A DNA stretch of 64,000 nt from Microbacterium sp. (GCA_031277945.1 JAITLK010000002.1:372001-436000); one strand, 5' to 3'; positions 41,768 to 50,468 are shown, counted from the stretch's first letter. The notes: generated by a model not told the origin, from the sequence alone. Program-made: numbers and translations.

Positions 41768-42991
41768 TCAGTGCGTGCGAAGGTCGGCCCCGCCGCCCCA
41801 GTGCCGGATATCCAGCGCGACGGCGATGTCGGTCGGCACCGCGTCCGCCAACGGGTGTGGCAGCAGCTCCTCCGCCTTGGCGAGGTGTCGCACCACGGTG
41901 TTGCGGTGCATGTGAAGGGTCTGCGCGGTGCGCGTCACGCTGCTGCCACCGCGCAGAAATGTGCGCATCACAGCGCGCAGTGCCGGGTCCGCGCTCGCTA
42001 GGGCACCGAGGGTTCGGTGCATGAAGTCGGCGGCAGCAGCCGGATCGCCTGTCGCGAGATTCACCAGTGCGACCTCGTCGCTGGTCGCGAAGCGGCCGGG
42101 CGACTCCAAGCGTGCGAGCATCCGCTGCACGGTCGCCGCATCCATATGACTGCGACGAAAGCCTTGCAGACCGTGGGCGTGCGACCCGACGGCAACCTGC
42201 ACGCCTGACGGGATGCGCCCGGCCGGGTAGTCCCCCGGACGCGAGTCCACCCACACCCAGAGCGATCCTGTACTCGGCACGACCGTGAGCGTGCACTCTG
42301 CCCGCCAGGTGGCGGCGATATCGCGGGCGAGGTCGGCGAGCACAGCAGAGTCGGGATCCGCGTGGGCCGTCCAGACGATGAACGCGGTGTGCGGCGCGTC
42401 GAGGTGATAGCCCAGGAGTCTCGATGCCCGTTCCGGAGCCACCGGCTGGCCGGCGACGATCAGCTCGATGATCTCGCGCTTGTCGGCCTGTGAGCCGCGC
42501 AGCAGCTCCTCGCGCTCAGCGGCAATCGCCGCGAGAACCGCGTGCAGCGTCCGATCGACGAAGTCGTTGACGGTGGCGGTGCTGATCTCGAGGGCATCAC
42601 GAGCCTGCTCGAGTCCATCCGCCAGGGAGAACACCGTGAGCATCCACTGCCGCCAGGCCGCGTTCTGGCCGGTGCGGAACGCGTCGAAGCCCGTCGCGTC
42701 GAGACCTCGACGGACAGCATTGCGAAAGTAGTCCATCAGCTCGCGGCTGGTGTTCGCGGGAACCGGCTCGCCCGGATGCGTCACGTTGGTGTTGAGCCAT
42801 AGCACGATGTTCGCCTGGTTCACGCGGGCCGTGGCTGCGCTCAGCTCGGGATCCGCCGCGATCGCATCCATCCCCGGGCCCGACAAGGTGGCCGCGTCCA
42901 GCTGATCCAGCTCATCGGGAAGGCGCTTGAGCGTGGCGATTGCCGCCCGACGGATCAGGTCGAGCGGCCCGGAAACGGCATCGTCTGGCAC
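41768..42991 (-). CDS. PucR/CdaR-type helix-turn-helix regulator
   Basis: A 407-residue transcription factor. The C-terminal SSVTRTAQTLHMHRNTVVRH is the PucR/CdaR-type HTH, and a GGDEF-like or CdaR-type central region precedes it (LGYHLDAPHTAFIVWTAHA). The N-terminal 150 residues are a helical sensor-like region. GTG 42991 is chosen because TACCGT ends 6 nt upstream; longer forms from 43039 lack support. It is upstream of, and on the same strand as, the monooxygenase-hydrolase and SDR genes, and probably activates them in response to a substrate. Confidence 0.85.
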   Translation of the reverse strand: MPDDAVSGPLDLIRRAAIATLKRLPDELDQLDAATLSGPGMDAIAADPELSAATARVNQANIVLWLNTNVTHPGEPVPANTSRELMDYFRNAVRRGLDATGFDAFRTGQNAAWRQWMLTVFSLADGLEQARDALEISTATVNDFVDRTLHAVLAAIAAEREELLRGSQADKREIIELIVAGQPVAPERASRLLGYHLDAPHTAFIVWTAHADPDSAVLADLARDIAATWRAECTLTVVPSTGSLWVWVDSRPGDYPAGRIPSGVQVAVGSHAHGLQGFRRSHMDAATVQRMLARLESPGRFATSDEVALVNLATGDPAAAADFMHRTLGALASADPALRAVMRTFLRGGSSVTRTAQTLHMHRNTVVRHLAKAEELLPHPLADAVPTDIAVALDIRHWGGGADLRTH

Positions 42992-43100
42992 GCCCCCACG
43001 GTAGCGCGCTCCGTGGCGTCGCGGAGAGCTTGCAGCCATCGCGGTGGCGGCGCCGGGGAATGGCGTGTGGTCCCGGAGACCGGGACCACACCCCGGATTG

Positions 43101-44162
43101 CTAGGGACGCGGTGCGAAGTCGACCACCTCGTACGTGTACTGCTGCCGGGTGCGCCACTGCGGCAGCCCGCCCAGCGCGGATTCCTCCCCCGTGATGGCG
43201 GGCGATGAGGTCACGCCCAGCACGAGGCCTCGCGCGGTGTCGATGTCGAGGAGGGTCCATGCCGTCCACCACTCGGTCGACCAGGAGAAGCGAACGGTGG
43301 TCACATCCCCGTTCACGGACTCGATGCTCGACCCGTCCAGCAAGCCGAGGACCCGCAGCCACGACGCCCGCCGCTCGGCGGGCGCAGCGCCGTCGGTGAG
43401 TCTTTCGGTGAGCGTCTCGACGATGGAGCTGTCGGACTCCGAGCTGTCGGCATCGGCTGCACCCATCGACAGCCGGAGAGAGTGCAGCAGGTCCTCCGGA
43501 TCCATCGGCTCATCCCCCCAGGATCCGCGACCGTCGATGTCCTGGATCTGCCCGGACCCGGCGGCGTCTTCCGGGCTGCTGTACACACCGCCAGGCGCCA
43601 CCAGTTCCTCCCCCCGCGTCAGGGCGTACTCGCTCGCCGCCTGCGCCGCGTCGGATCCGTAGGTGGCGACAAGCTCCTCCGGGCCCGCCACCATCATCCA
43701 GTCCTCGCTCTGATCAGAGGGAACATAGAGCTGACGGGACTGACGCACCTGCAGCGCTGCCTCGGCGTCCGCGGCCTGCCCGTTGTTGAACCGAGAGATC
43801 TCATCCGGCATGTCCGAATCCCAGAAGACGATCCCCTCGCCGCTGCTCGTGATGCGGAGGTACTTTCCGCTCGGCACGTCGAATGCCACACCGGTGACGG
43901 CGATCTCGGCGGCCTTCTCGAACACTGCTGCAGCTGCCGGCGGAGAGCCCGCTGGCGACAGCACCGATCCCGCCACGACCGCGCCGACCGTGCACGCGGC
44001 TACCAGGCCGCCGGCACCGATCCATGCCGTCCGCCGCCGTCGCACCGGCGCGCGCTCGGCGCGGGTGATCTCCCGCAGCAGCGCCGTGCGCGCCGCCGCC
44101 ACCTGGGCATCGTCCACCTGCTCATCGGCGCGAATCTCACGCACTCGTTCCATAAGCTGCAT
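43101..44162 (-). CDS. Membrane-anchored ECF-sigma partner (CU044_5270-like)
   Basis: A 353-residue protein with a charged cytoplasmic N-terminus of about 45 residues, one transmembrane helix (AWIGAGGLVAACTVGAVVAG) and a large extracytoplasmic domain. This is the layout of actinobacterial proteins encoded after SigE-like ECF sigma genes; the family name CU044_5270 is from memory. No zinc-binding HxxxCxxC anti-sigma motif is visible, so how it acts on the sigma factor is unclear. It starts 26 bp inside the sigma gene, with AAGGAGGAG directly upstream, indicating coupling. Confidence 0.8.
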   Translation of the reverse strand: MQLMERVREIRADEQVDDAQVAAARTALLREITRAERAPVRRRRTAWIGAGGLVAACTVGAVVAGSVLSPAGSPPAAAAVFEKAAEIAVTGVAFDVPSGKYLRITSSGEGIVFWDSDMPDEISRFNNGQAADAEAALQVRQSRQLYVPSDQSEDWMMVAGPEELVATYGSDAAQAASEYALTRGEELVAPGGVYSSPEDAAGSGQIQDIDGRGSWGDEPMDPEDLLHSLRLSMGAADADSSESDSSIVETLTERLTDGAAPAERRASWLRVLGLLDGSSIESVNGDVTTVRFSWSTEWWTAWTLLDIDTARGLVLGVTSSPAITGEESALGGLPQWRTRQQYTYEVVDFAPRP

Positions 44163-44742
44163 CGCTCTCCTCCTTCGCCATCCAGGTCAACCGTGCTGCG
44201 CCGCGCGATCCGGGCGGCGCAAGCTTGCGCCGGACACGGTTCAGTCGCGATCGGACAGTGCCGACCGGAACCTCCAGCGCCTCGGCAACCTGCTCATAGG
44301 TGAGATCACCCCACGCGTACAACAGCAGCGTGTCTCGATCCTTCGATGACAGCGCCGCGATGCGCGGGCCGAGCGCGCGCACGGCCGCGGACGCATCGAT
44401 GCGGGCATCCGCATCGTGATCGTGCGACCCGGCGAACCGCTCCTGTACTCCCGACGCACGCTCGAACGCCCGCCATTGCGCGGCCTCGCTCGCGCGATGA
44501 CGTCTGATGACCCGCGTCGCGATGCCGAGCAGCCACGGCCGAGCTGTGTCGTACTGACGGTCGAACGATGTCCGGCGCCGGAACGCGACGAGGAACGTCT
44601 CGCTGAGGACGTCGTCCACGGCTGTGCTCCCGACGCGCCTGCGGGCGTAGTCTCCGATCGTCTTCGCATGCCGATCGAAGATCTCGGCGAACAGCGCGGG
44701 ACTATTCACCGATGCCGCGATGATCTCACTGTCTGTGCTCAC
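44137..44742 (-). CDS. ECF-type RNA polymerase sigma factor
   Basis: A 201-residue extracytoplasmic-function sigma factor. Region 2 is visible in FAEIFDRHAKTIGDYARRRV to FDRQYDTARPWLLGIATRVI, including the -10-recognition segment. Region 4 is ALSSKDRDTLLLYAWGDLTY followed by VPVGTVRSRLNRVRRKL. The GTG start follows AGGAGG by 10 nt. It is translationally coupled to the membrane protein gene downstream (26-bp overlap). The target promoter cannot be inferred. Confidence 0.93.
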   Translation of the reverse strand: MSTDSEIIAASVNSPALFAEIFDRHAKTIGDYARRRVGSTAVDDVLSETFLVAFRRRTSFDRQYDTARPWLLGIATRVIRRHRASEAAQWRAFERASGVQERFAGSHDHDADARIDASAAVRALGPRIAALSSKDRDTLLLYAWGDLTYEQVAEALEVPVGTVRSRLNRVRRKLAPPGSRGAARLTWMAKEESDAAYGTSA

Positions 44743-44891
44743 ACTAGGTATTCCTCCTTCGGGACGACTCGGTTCACACTTTCACTTCACCGCCGATGTC
44801 GCGGCGCGGCCCGCCCCTTCCCCGATCTGACGATCGCCGGGAGCCGAAGCCGCAACGTGCCGGCTGCGACGCCAGCAGGAGACAGGACGAG

Positions 44892-45758
44892 ATGTGCGAT
44901 GCTGAGAGCCCCGTGCCCTCTCTCCGCCTCTCGGATATGCAGACCCAGACCCATCACATCAGCCTCGGCGAGACCGAGGTGCGCAAGCGCTTTCGCAACT
45001 GGGCCGACGGCGAACCAGATCGTGAGTGGGGATGTCTTCGCGTGATCTGGGCTCACGCACCCGGGCTCGCCCCGCGCCCGCTCCGCCGCGAGACGTCGGA
45101 CGGGTGCCCGGTGGTCGTCATGAGCCGCGTACCGGGCATCGCTCTCGGTACGGCCCCATTGCTCCCCTCGCAGACCCGCAGTCTCGGCAGCGTGCTTCGT
45201 CAGCTCTACGACATCCCCCATAGGGCGATCGTGGACGCCGGTCTGCCGGAGCGCCGGCTCGGGCCAACCACGCTCCCGACGGTGCTGCGCGGTTGGCTCG
45301 CCGAGGATCACGACCTGTCAGCCTGCAAGGATCGCTCCCTCGTCGCGGCGGGCGTCGACGCCGCCAGGAACCATTTCACCCGCTCGGAATCACTACCGAC
45401 GCCTGTGTTCGCGAGCCTCGGCATCGCCGATCTGAACCCGGCAAACATCATCTGGGACGGCGAGCGCTGCCGGCTGGTCGATTTCGAGGATGGCGGTCTC
45501 ACCGACCCCGCCTATGATCTCGCCGACCACGGAGAACACATCGCTAGCCGGATCGGCGGCGTGATCGACATAGAGGCGCTCACCGACGCGGTTGGCCTCT
45601 CCGACGACGAACGTGGTCGTATGATCCGGTACCGACCCTTGTGGGCGACGTTCTGGCTGATGATGTTGCTGCCCGGCAACGGCGCGTTCCGCCGTAATCC
45701 CGTCGGAACGACGGAGCTCCAAGCGCGTCATCTCATCGCCCTCCTCGCCCGTTCATGA
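44892..45758 (+). CDS. Aminoglycoside-phosphotransferase-like (APH/choline-kinase fold) protein
   Basis: A 288-residue protein with a protein-kinase-like fold. The catalytic-loop equivalent is FASLGIADLNPANIIWDG near residue 177 (Asp and Asn positions kept, His/Gly of HGD changed to IAD), and the metal-binding segment LVDFEDGG follows, as in APH-family enzymes. The N-terminal nucleotide-binding lobe (VRKRFRNWADGEPDREW) is short. The start is uncertain: ATG 44892 has GACGAG nearby, ATG 44937 is also possible. The substrate may be a small alcohol or drug. There is no operon partner. Confidence 0.75.
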   Translation: MCDAESPVPSLRLSDMQTQTHHISLGETEVRKRFRNWADGEPDREWGCLRVIWAHAPGLAPRPLRRETSDGCPVVVMSRVPGIALGTAPLLPSQTRSLGSVLRQLYDIPHRAIVDAGLPERRLGPTTLPTVLRGWLAEDHDLSACKDRSLVAAGVDAARNHFTRSESLPTPVFASLGIADLNPANIIWDGERCRLVDFEDGGLTDPAYDLADHGEHIASRIGGVIDIEALTDAVGLSDDERGRMIRYRPLWATFWLMMLLPGNGAFRRNPVGTTELQARHLIALLARS

Positions 45759-45834
45759 CCGCAGCGCCGCGATGCCGTGCGGGTTCCTGGACATCTGGCG
45801 CTACCGGGCCACGAGGATGACGCAGAATGATGCC

Positions 45835-46263
45835 ATGGCCACCACCACACCCACCGTGTTGTTCGTCTGCGTCCACAACGCCGGTCGTTCCCAGATGGCG
45901 GCGGGTTATCTGCAGCAGCTGGCGGGCGACCGCGTCACCGTTCGCTCGGCGGGCTCGGAGCCGAAGGATGAGATCAACCCGGTCGCCGTCGCCGCCATGG
46001 CGGAGGTGGGCATCGACATCACGGTCGGAGCCCCCAAGTTGCTGACCGTCGATGTGGTGCAGCAGGCGGACGTCGTGATCACCATGGGGTGCGGCGACGC
46101 GTGCCCGGTCTTCCCCGGCAAGCGATACGAGGATTGGGAGCTCGATGATCCAGCAGGTCAGGGCATCGACACCGTCCGCGTGATTCGTGACCAGATCCGC
46201 GCGCGCGTGGTCATGCTCCTGAGCGAGCTCAGCGGAAGCGAGCGCGTCGCGCCGACGACGTAG
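45835..46263 (+). CDS. arsC: Arsenate reductase / low-molecular-weight phosphatase-like protein
   Basis: A 142-residue LMW-PTP-fold protein. The catalytic loop VCVHNAGRS (Cys12 and Arg18, CX5R) and the later GCGDACPVFPGKRYEDWELD segment fit thioredoxin-type or mycothiol-type actinobacterial ArsC. The conserved Cys in GCGDAC supports redox cycling and hence arsenate reduction rather than plain phosphatase activity. ATG 45835 is chosen over 45772 since CAGAAT ends 6 nt upstream and the family begins near VLFVCVHN. No arsR or arsenite exporter gene is nearby, so the arsenate role is inferred only from the family. Confidence 0.85.
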   Translation: MATTTPTVLFVCVHNAGRSQMAAGYLQQLAGDRVTVRSAGSEPKDEINPVAVAAMAEVGIDITVGAPKLLTVDVVQQADVVITMGCGDACPVFPGKRYEDWELDDPAGQGIDTVRVIRDQIRARVVMLLSELSGSERVAPTT

Positions 46264-46282
46264 TCCCAGCCGCGTGGCCGTC

Positions 46283-47038
46283 TCAGCGACTGAAGATCAG
46301 CTGCCAGGCGAAACCGACGCGACGGAACGGCTCACGCCCGCTCAACTCGAGTTCGAGGGCGAGCAGATCGTCGAAGAACGCCTCGTCGTGCTTGCGGTCG
46401 TTGTCGACGAGAAGATCGTTGGCGATGCGGTTCCCGTACCGCCCGACCTCGTAGAGCCCTGCGGCGGCTGCTTCATCGACGATGTCATCGGCCTCGACCT
46501 TGCGTACCTCGGTGTTGAAGGTGTGGACGGCGAGCGTGTCGGCCCGAAGATCGGCGAGTGCCGCGGCCGGTCCGTCGCTCACCACCGCGCGCAGCACACG
46601 GCCCGCAGGATTCACGTCCATCACCGACAGGCGTCCGCCGTCGCGAACGCGCCGAGCCAGCGCAGCGATGTCCCCGGCGTGGGGCGGGCGGTAGCGCAGC
46701 ACGAAATGGCACAGCACGAGGTCCCACTCCCCGCTCGGCAGATCGTCCAGCCCACCGCAGATCGTAGTGATGGCGACGCCTTCCGCGTCTGCTCGACGCC
46801 GGGCCGCGGCGAGCCAGGATTCGGAGGGATCGACAATCGTGACGTCATGACCCGCGAGTGCGAGCGGAAGGGCGTCCATGCCGTCTCCGCCACCGACGTC
46901 GAGTACCCGCAGGCGCTCACCCAACGCGCTCGCCTGCTCGCGGAGGATCGCGCCGACGACCGCGTAGCGGATGCGCGCCCACGGAGTCTGCGTGTACTCC
47001 TGCCAAGCCTGCAGCTTCTCACTGAACGGATCAGCCAT
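46283..47038 (-). CDS. SAM-dependent methyltransferase
   Basis: A 251-residue class I methyltransferase. The SAM motif is RVLDVGGGDGMDALPLALAG near residue 43-62, the acidic residue after the second strand is in TIVDPSESWL, and WDLVLCHFVLRY is motif IV. Related to UbiE/SmtA-like small-molecule methyltransferases. The gene overlaps the kinase gene by 8 bp in a three-gene operon with the LRV protein, and ends 20 bp from the convergent arsC-like gene. The substrate is unknown. Confidence 0.88.
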   Translation of the reverse strand: MADPFSEKLQAWQEYTQTPWARIRYAVVGAILREQASALGERLRVLDVGGGDGMDALPLALAGHDVTIVDPSESWLAAARRRADAEGVAITTICGGLDDLPSGEWDLVLCHFVLRYRPPHAGDIAALARRVRDGGRLSVMDVNPAGRVLRAVVSDGPAAALADLRADTLAVHTFNTEVRKVEADDIVDEAAAAGLYEVGRYGNRIANDLLVDNDRKHDEAFFDDLLALELELSGREPFRRVGFAWQLIFSR

Positions 47039-47555
47039 GATCGCCGCCGTCTGCGGTGCGCTCGCGTGAGCGAAGCGGAGGGCGCAGCAGATCCGCTACC
47101 TCTGCAACAAGCTCCTCGATGGGACGCCGCGCATCCAGCTCGAGGTCGGCCCGTGCGCGAAGCAGAGGTTCGATCTCCGCCGTGTGCCGGCGAATGGCGA
47201 CCTGATCCCCAGCCGATCGTCCGTAGGGATTGTTGGTCCGGCGCGTCACCCGATCGATCAGCACCTCCACCGGCGCGCTGAGCAACACGACGTGATCGAA
47301 GCGGTCTGCGAATCGCCCCTGGTTCTCCACGGTTCCCGACACCACAAGGGCGTCGGCGGTGTCCAGCAGACGTGTCATACGGTCCTCATCCCACGTGCCA
47401 TCGGCGAGTACCCACCCGTCGTAGTCCGTATCGACGGTGCGGTGTCCGCGAGCAGCCAGCTGCGCCAGTAGTGTGCTCTTCCCGGTTCCGGACATTCCCG
47501 TGACGAGGACGCGGGCACCGCCCGGCGGGGCGGGCTCGGAGTGCCCGTCCTTCAT
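47031..47555 (-). CDS. P-loop kinase-like ATPase (adenylate-kinase fold)
   Basis: A 174-residue small P-loop protein. Walker A is VTGMSGTGKSTLL near residue 18-30 and the second strand carries VDTDYDGWV. Later elements are DALVVSGTVENQGRF and VVLLSAPVEVLIDRVTRRTN, the lid-like region of shikimate/adenylate-kinase-type enzymes. No DEAD or AAA features. It sits between the LRV protein (4-bp overlap) and the methyltransferase (8-bp overlap). Phosphoacceptor unknown. Confidence 0.87.
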   Translation of the reverse strand: MKDGHSEPAPPGGARVLVTGMSGTGKSTLLAQLAARGHRTVDTDYDGWVLADGTWDEDRMTRLLDTADALVVSGTVENQGRFADRFDHVVLLSAPVEVLIDRVTRRTNNPYGRSAGDQVAIRRHTAEIEPLLRARADLELDARRPIEELVAEVADLLRPPLRSRERTADGGDHG

Positions 47556-47932
47556 CCTCGTTCCCCGTGCGTGGGCGGGAGCAGCGGAAGCCCCGCCTCG
47601 TCGAAGACGACGCCGTCGGATTCCAGGCGCTCGCGTGCCGCGTGATGTACGACGCCGCGCTTGCGCGGATCCGACTCCAGCATGCTCAGCAACGTGCGGC
47701 GGGAGGCGTTCGGGTGAGAGGCCACCTCGATCCGCGCTCCCCAGAACCGATCCCGCGCGAAGCGGGCGAGGACCTCGTCATCGGCATCAGGGTTCGCAGC
47801 CGCCACGGCGCGTATCGCCTGATTCGGATCGCTGAGGAGAAGCTCGAACTCCTCTGGCGTGTGCGCTCCGCTCGCGAGCGCGTAGCGCCGCTGCTCGTCG
47901 GCGATCTGCTCCGGTGTCTTCCGCTTGCCCAT
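47552..47932 (-). CDS. Leucine-rich-repeat-variant (LRV)-like protein
   Basis: A 126-residue helical protein. Two repeats with the HEAT/LRV-like pattern are visible (ELLLSDPNQAIRAVAAANPD and EVASHPNASRRTLLSMLESD), each a pair of helices with a conserved D/H-P-N turn. Such proteins usually act as binding scaffolds. A strong GGAAGGAAG ribosome site precedes the ATG. It is first in a tightly overlapped operon with the P-loop kinase and methyltransferase. Confidence 0.7.
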   Translation of the reverse strand: MGKRKTPEQIADEQRRYALASGAHTPEEFELLLSDPNQAIRAVAAANPDADDEVLARFARDRFWGARIEVASHPNASRRTLLSMLESDPRKRGVVHHAARERLESDGVVFDEAGLPLLPPTHGERG

Positions 47933-47963
47933 GGCTTCCTTCCTTTCCGGCCACGCTACGCGT

Positions 47964-48701
47964 TCAGCGCCCGAGAGCGTTCAAGCCCCATGTCACACCC
48001 AGCATCACGAGTGCGAGAAGCGGGAAGAGCCAATCGACGAACACGAGGAACATCCGTCGGCCGCGCTGCCCGCTGGCTGCTCCGCCGCCGCCGCGCGGAT
48101 CACCGATCTCATCGGCGTCGGCGCTGCGCATCGTGCTCACGCTGGCCACGACACTCAGAGAAACCAGCACACCGGCCGCGATGAGCAGCACGGGCAGAGC
48201 AGGCATCACCGCCCACGCCTCTTCAGCCGAGGACGGAGCGAGAAGCGCGCTGACCGCACCCGCGGCTCCCGCCGCGAGGACCAGCAGGACGGGAAGCCAG
48301 CGCTGGCGCATCACGGCGCGCGGATAGAACGGGAACGCGAAGAGCAGGGTCAGCACCAGCGGTACGCAGAGCACCAGGATCTGCGCCACCGACAACAGGA
48401 TCAGATCTCCGGCGAACAAGGCGCTCGCGGCCAGCGAGAAGACGATGAACGCGAACAGCCCGAGAACCGGGAGCAGCACCGTGCGCATCCCTCGCTCGCC
48501 CGCGCCCATCACGGGCACGTCGAGGGATGCGGCGTAAGCCCGCGCTGGCCCAAAGGCTTCCTCCGCCGACTGACCGCTGTCCTCCACCAGCTCGCGAACG
48601 CTGGCCACGGCGTCCCCGATCGCGTGCCCGGGCACGCGCCGAAGGCGCAGTTCGATGATGAACAGCTCGATCCACGTGTCGTCGTTCATGGTCATGTTCA
48701 T
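47964..48701 (-). CDS. Membrane protein of a PadR-linked operon
   Basis: A 245-residue protein with an N-terminal soluble helical part of about 75 residues (ELRLRRVPGHAIGDAVASVR, resembling a short DUF1700/HAAS-type domain) followed by about six transmembrane segments (LLPVLGLFAFIVFSLAASAL and others). The start at 48701 overlaps the padR stop (ATGA). HAAS-type proteins encoded after PadR regulators are common in actinobacteria; their role is not defined, possibly membrane stress or lantibiotic-like transport. Longer versions upstream run antisense-like through padR and are rejected. Confidence 0.82.
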   Translation of the reverse strand: MNMTMNDDTWIELFIIELRLRRVPGHAIGDAVASVRELVEDSGQSAEEAFGPARAYAASLDVPVMGAGERGMRTVLLPVLGLFAFIVFSLAASALFAGDLILLSVAQILVLCVPLVLTLLFAFPFYPRAVMRQRWLPVLLVLAAGAAGAVSALLAPSSAEEAWAVMPALPVLLIAAGVLVSLSVVASVSTMRSADADEIGDPRGGGGAASGQRGRRMFLVFVDWLFPLLALVMLGVTWGLNALGR

Positions 48702-49081
48702 TGTTCTTCCCCCATATTGTCCGTCGGTTCTGCCATGTAGGCGGTGCTCACCGTCGCAAACTGCTGCCACATGGCTCGCGTCCGATTCAGCTCGTCCATG
48801 CCCTCGTCGGTCAGCGCGAAGAACTTCCGCCCCGGACCGGCCTCCCCCGGGCGCCATTCGGCCCGCACTAGGCCGGCTGCCTCGTAACGACTCAGCAGCG
48901 GGTACAGCGTTCCGCCCTTCACGACGCCGAGTCCGCTCGCCTCGAGCTGAGTGATGATGGCGTACCCGTACGACGGTCCACTCTCCAGAGCCCGCAGGGT
49001 GAACGCACCGAGCATGGCCCGCAGCCAATCGCTCGGCCACGGGGCGGGCCGTGCAGGATCGGTTGGGAGTGACGTCATCAT
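48698..49081 (-). CDS. PadR-family transcriptional regulator
   Basis: A 127-residue winged-helix PadR regulator. The motif LRALESGPSYGYAIITQLEA followed by GVVKGGTLYPLLSRYEAAGL is the family hallmark, and the C-terminal helix supports dimerisation. It is cotranscribed with the following membrane protein (ATGA overlap). A 25-bp inverted repeat directly upstream (49082-49106) is a probable autoregulatory operator. Two adjacent ATG codons (49081 and 49078) could start; the second would fit a leaderless promoter. Confidence 0.92.
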   Translation of the reverse strand: MMTSLPTDPARPAPWPSDWLRAMLGAFTLRALESGPSYGYAIITQLEASGLGVVKGGTLYPLLSRYEAAGLVRAEWRPGEAGPGRKFFALTDEGMDELNRTRAMWQQFATVSTAYMAEPTDNMGEEQ

Positions 49082-49106
49082 GACTAGATTGTCTGTCTAA
49101 CTAGTC
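49082..49106. promoter_or_regulatory. PadR-type operator candidate
   Basis: GACTAG (49082-49087) and CTAGTC (49101-49106) form an inverted repeat around a 13-bp AT-rich centre that contains CAATCT, a -10-like element, on the padR strand. It touches the first codon of padR, so binding would block its own promoter. Confidence 0.45.
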
Positions 49107-49125
49107 ACGATTGCAACCCACGTGT

Positions 49126-50184
49126 TCAGCGGGGCTCCTCCGGCAGATCGATCGTCTGCCTGCGCGGCGCCAGCGACGCCCCGGCCACGTGGCGGCACGC
49201 CACCAGGTTCTGCGCACTCGGGGCAACGCCTCCCCGCTCCAGCACATCGATGAGCGCCGAGACCCCCTTGCGCCCCAATTGCTCGCCCGGCACCGCCCAC
49301 ACGTCCAGTCGCGGATCGATCATCGACGCAATGTCCGCCGTCGAGTCGATCAGCCCCACCGAGACATCCTCCGGGATGCGCACGCCGAGCGCGCGCAGGC
49401 CAGCCACGAGGCCGGCGGCGAGGAGCTCGTCGTGCACCAGAACGGCCGTCACCGCCTCGTGCTGGGCGACGACTCTGCCCGCCGCGGCAAAACCAGCGTC
49501 GGCAGTGCGGGACGCGCCGAACGCGGCGGTGCGCATGCCGAGGTCTCGTCCGATCCGCTCGAAGGCGGATCGGACGCGCAACGGCGGGGCATATCCACCT
49601 CGATCCTCGGGGTCGGTCACGGTATCCAGGAGCAGGACATCCCGGTGCCCCAGCGCATCCAGTCGGGCGAGCGCGTCCGCGACCGTCACCTCGAAGTCGA
49701 TGTCCACATACGCGATGCCCGATACGTCGTCGGTTCGACCGACCAACGCGAACGGCACTCCGTGCGCCTGGAGGAAGTCGACGCGCGAATCTTTCGCCCG
49801 GACCTCCATCACGACCAGCCCTTCGATGAGGCCCGCGCCGGTCAGCTCCGCGAGCTCGGCATCCGACCCGACCGTTGGTGACACCACCAGCGTGTACCCC
49901 TCGGCCTGCGCCTGCGCGGCAGCGCTGGCGAAGAACTGGAACGCGGAGCCCTGGACGGCCCGCTCTCCGGTGGGGTACAGCAGGCCGATCACGCGCGTGC
50001 GCTTGGAGGCGAGAGCACGTGCGATCACGTTGCGGCGATACCCGGCGTCGGCCATCGCACGCTCCACACGCTGGCGCGTCTCATCGGAGACAGGTTTGGA
50101 GCCATTGATCACGAAGGAGACCGTCGCCACCGACACACCCGCGAGACGCGCGACATCGCGCATGGTGACCGCACTGCTCGTCAT
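49126..50184 (-). CDS. LacI-family transcriptional regulator
   Basis: A 352-residue LacI/GalR-type repressor: N-terminal HTH TMRDVARLAGVSVATVSFVI, hinge, and a sugar-binding-type effector domain (RTRVIGLLYPTGERAVQGSA). ATG 50184 is preferred because GGGGAG lies 3-8 nt upstream; a start at 50313 would run over the operators. It is divergent from a deleted receptor/oxidoreductase operon and separated from it by operator-like sites at 50253-50335. It may now be an orphan repressor. Confidence 0.9.
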   Translation of the reverse strand: MTSSAVTMRDVARLAGVSVATVSFVINGSKPVSDETRQRVERAMADAGYRRNVIARALASKRTRVIGLLYPTGERAVQGSAFQFFASAAAQAQAEGYTLVVSPTVGSDAELAELTGAGLIEGLVVMEVRAKDSRVDFLQAHGVPFALVGRTDDVSGIAYVDIDFEVTVADALARLDALGHRDVLLLDTVTDPEDRGGYAPPLRVRSAFERIGRDLGMRTAAFGASRTADAGFAAAGRVVAQHEAVTAVLVHDELLAAGLVAGLRALGVRIPEDVSVGLIDSTADIASMIDPRLDVWAVPGEQLGRKGVSALIDVLERGGVAPSAQNLVACRHVAGASLAPRRQTIDLPEEPR

Positions 50185-50252
50185 GCTCTCCCCTGCCTCG
50201 AACCCACGGCCACAGGCCGCTCCCCCATCATGCCCTACTTCATGAAAGGGCT

Positions 50253-50335
50253 GTAAACCGCTTAACCCGCGGTCGACAGCGGCGTCCTCCATCGCCACAC
50301 TCATTACCAACAAGGACGGTTAACCGGTTTACCGT
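50253..50335. promoter_or_regulatory. LacI-type operator pair in the divergent intergenic region
   Basis: ACGGTTAACCGGTTTACCGT (50316-50335) is a 20-bp near-palindrome centred on CG, differing from its complement at one symmetric pair. A second, weaker site GTAAACCGCTTAAC lies at 50253-50266. The shared half-site GTAAACC and CG centre match LacI-family operators. The strong site is 29 bp from the receptor remnant and the other 69 bp from the LacI start. Confidence 0.7.
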
Positions 50336-50363
50336 TCCGATCAGAATGGCAAATGAGCCCGTG

Positions 50364-50468
50364 ATGAAGAAGTCCACAGCAATCGCAACCGCCGCGATCC
50401 TCACCCTCACCCTCCCCCTCGCTCTCGCCGGCTGCAGTGGGAGTGCTCCCGGAGCGATGGCGCGATGA
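50364..50468 (+). pseudogene. Substrate-binding lipoprotein, signal-peptide remnant
   Basis: Thirty-four codons encode a complete lipoprotein signal (MKKSTAIATAAILTLTL, then ALAGCSGS with lipidated Cys) and then stop at TGA 50466-50468. This is the usual start of an ABC sugar-receptor gene, cut off a few residues after the lipobox. The ATG of the next gene overlaps the stop (ATGA). The rest of the receptor and any permeases are missing. Confidence 0.75.

Noticed and set aside
47964..49040. Longer version of the PadR-linked membrane protein
   Set aside because: The extra 113 codons overlap padR out of frame and are not protein-like; the ATGA overlap at 48698-48701 is the natural start.
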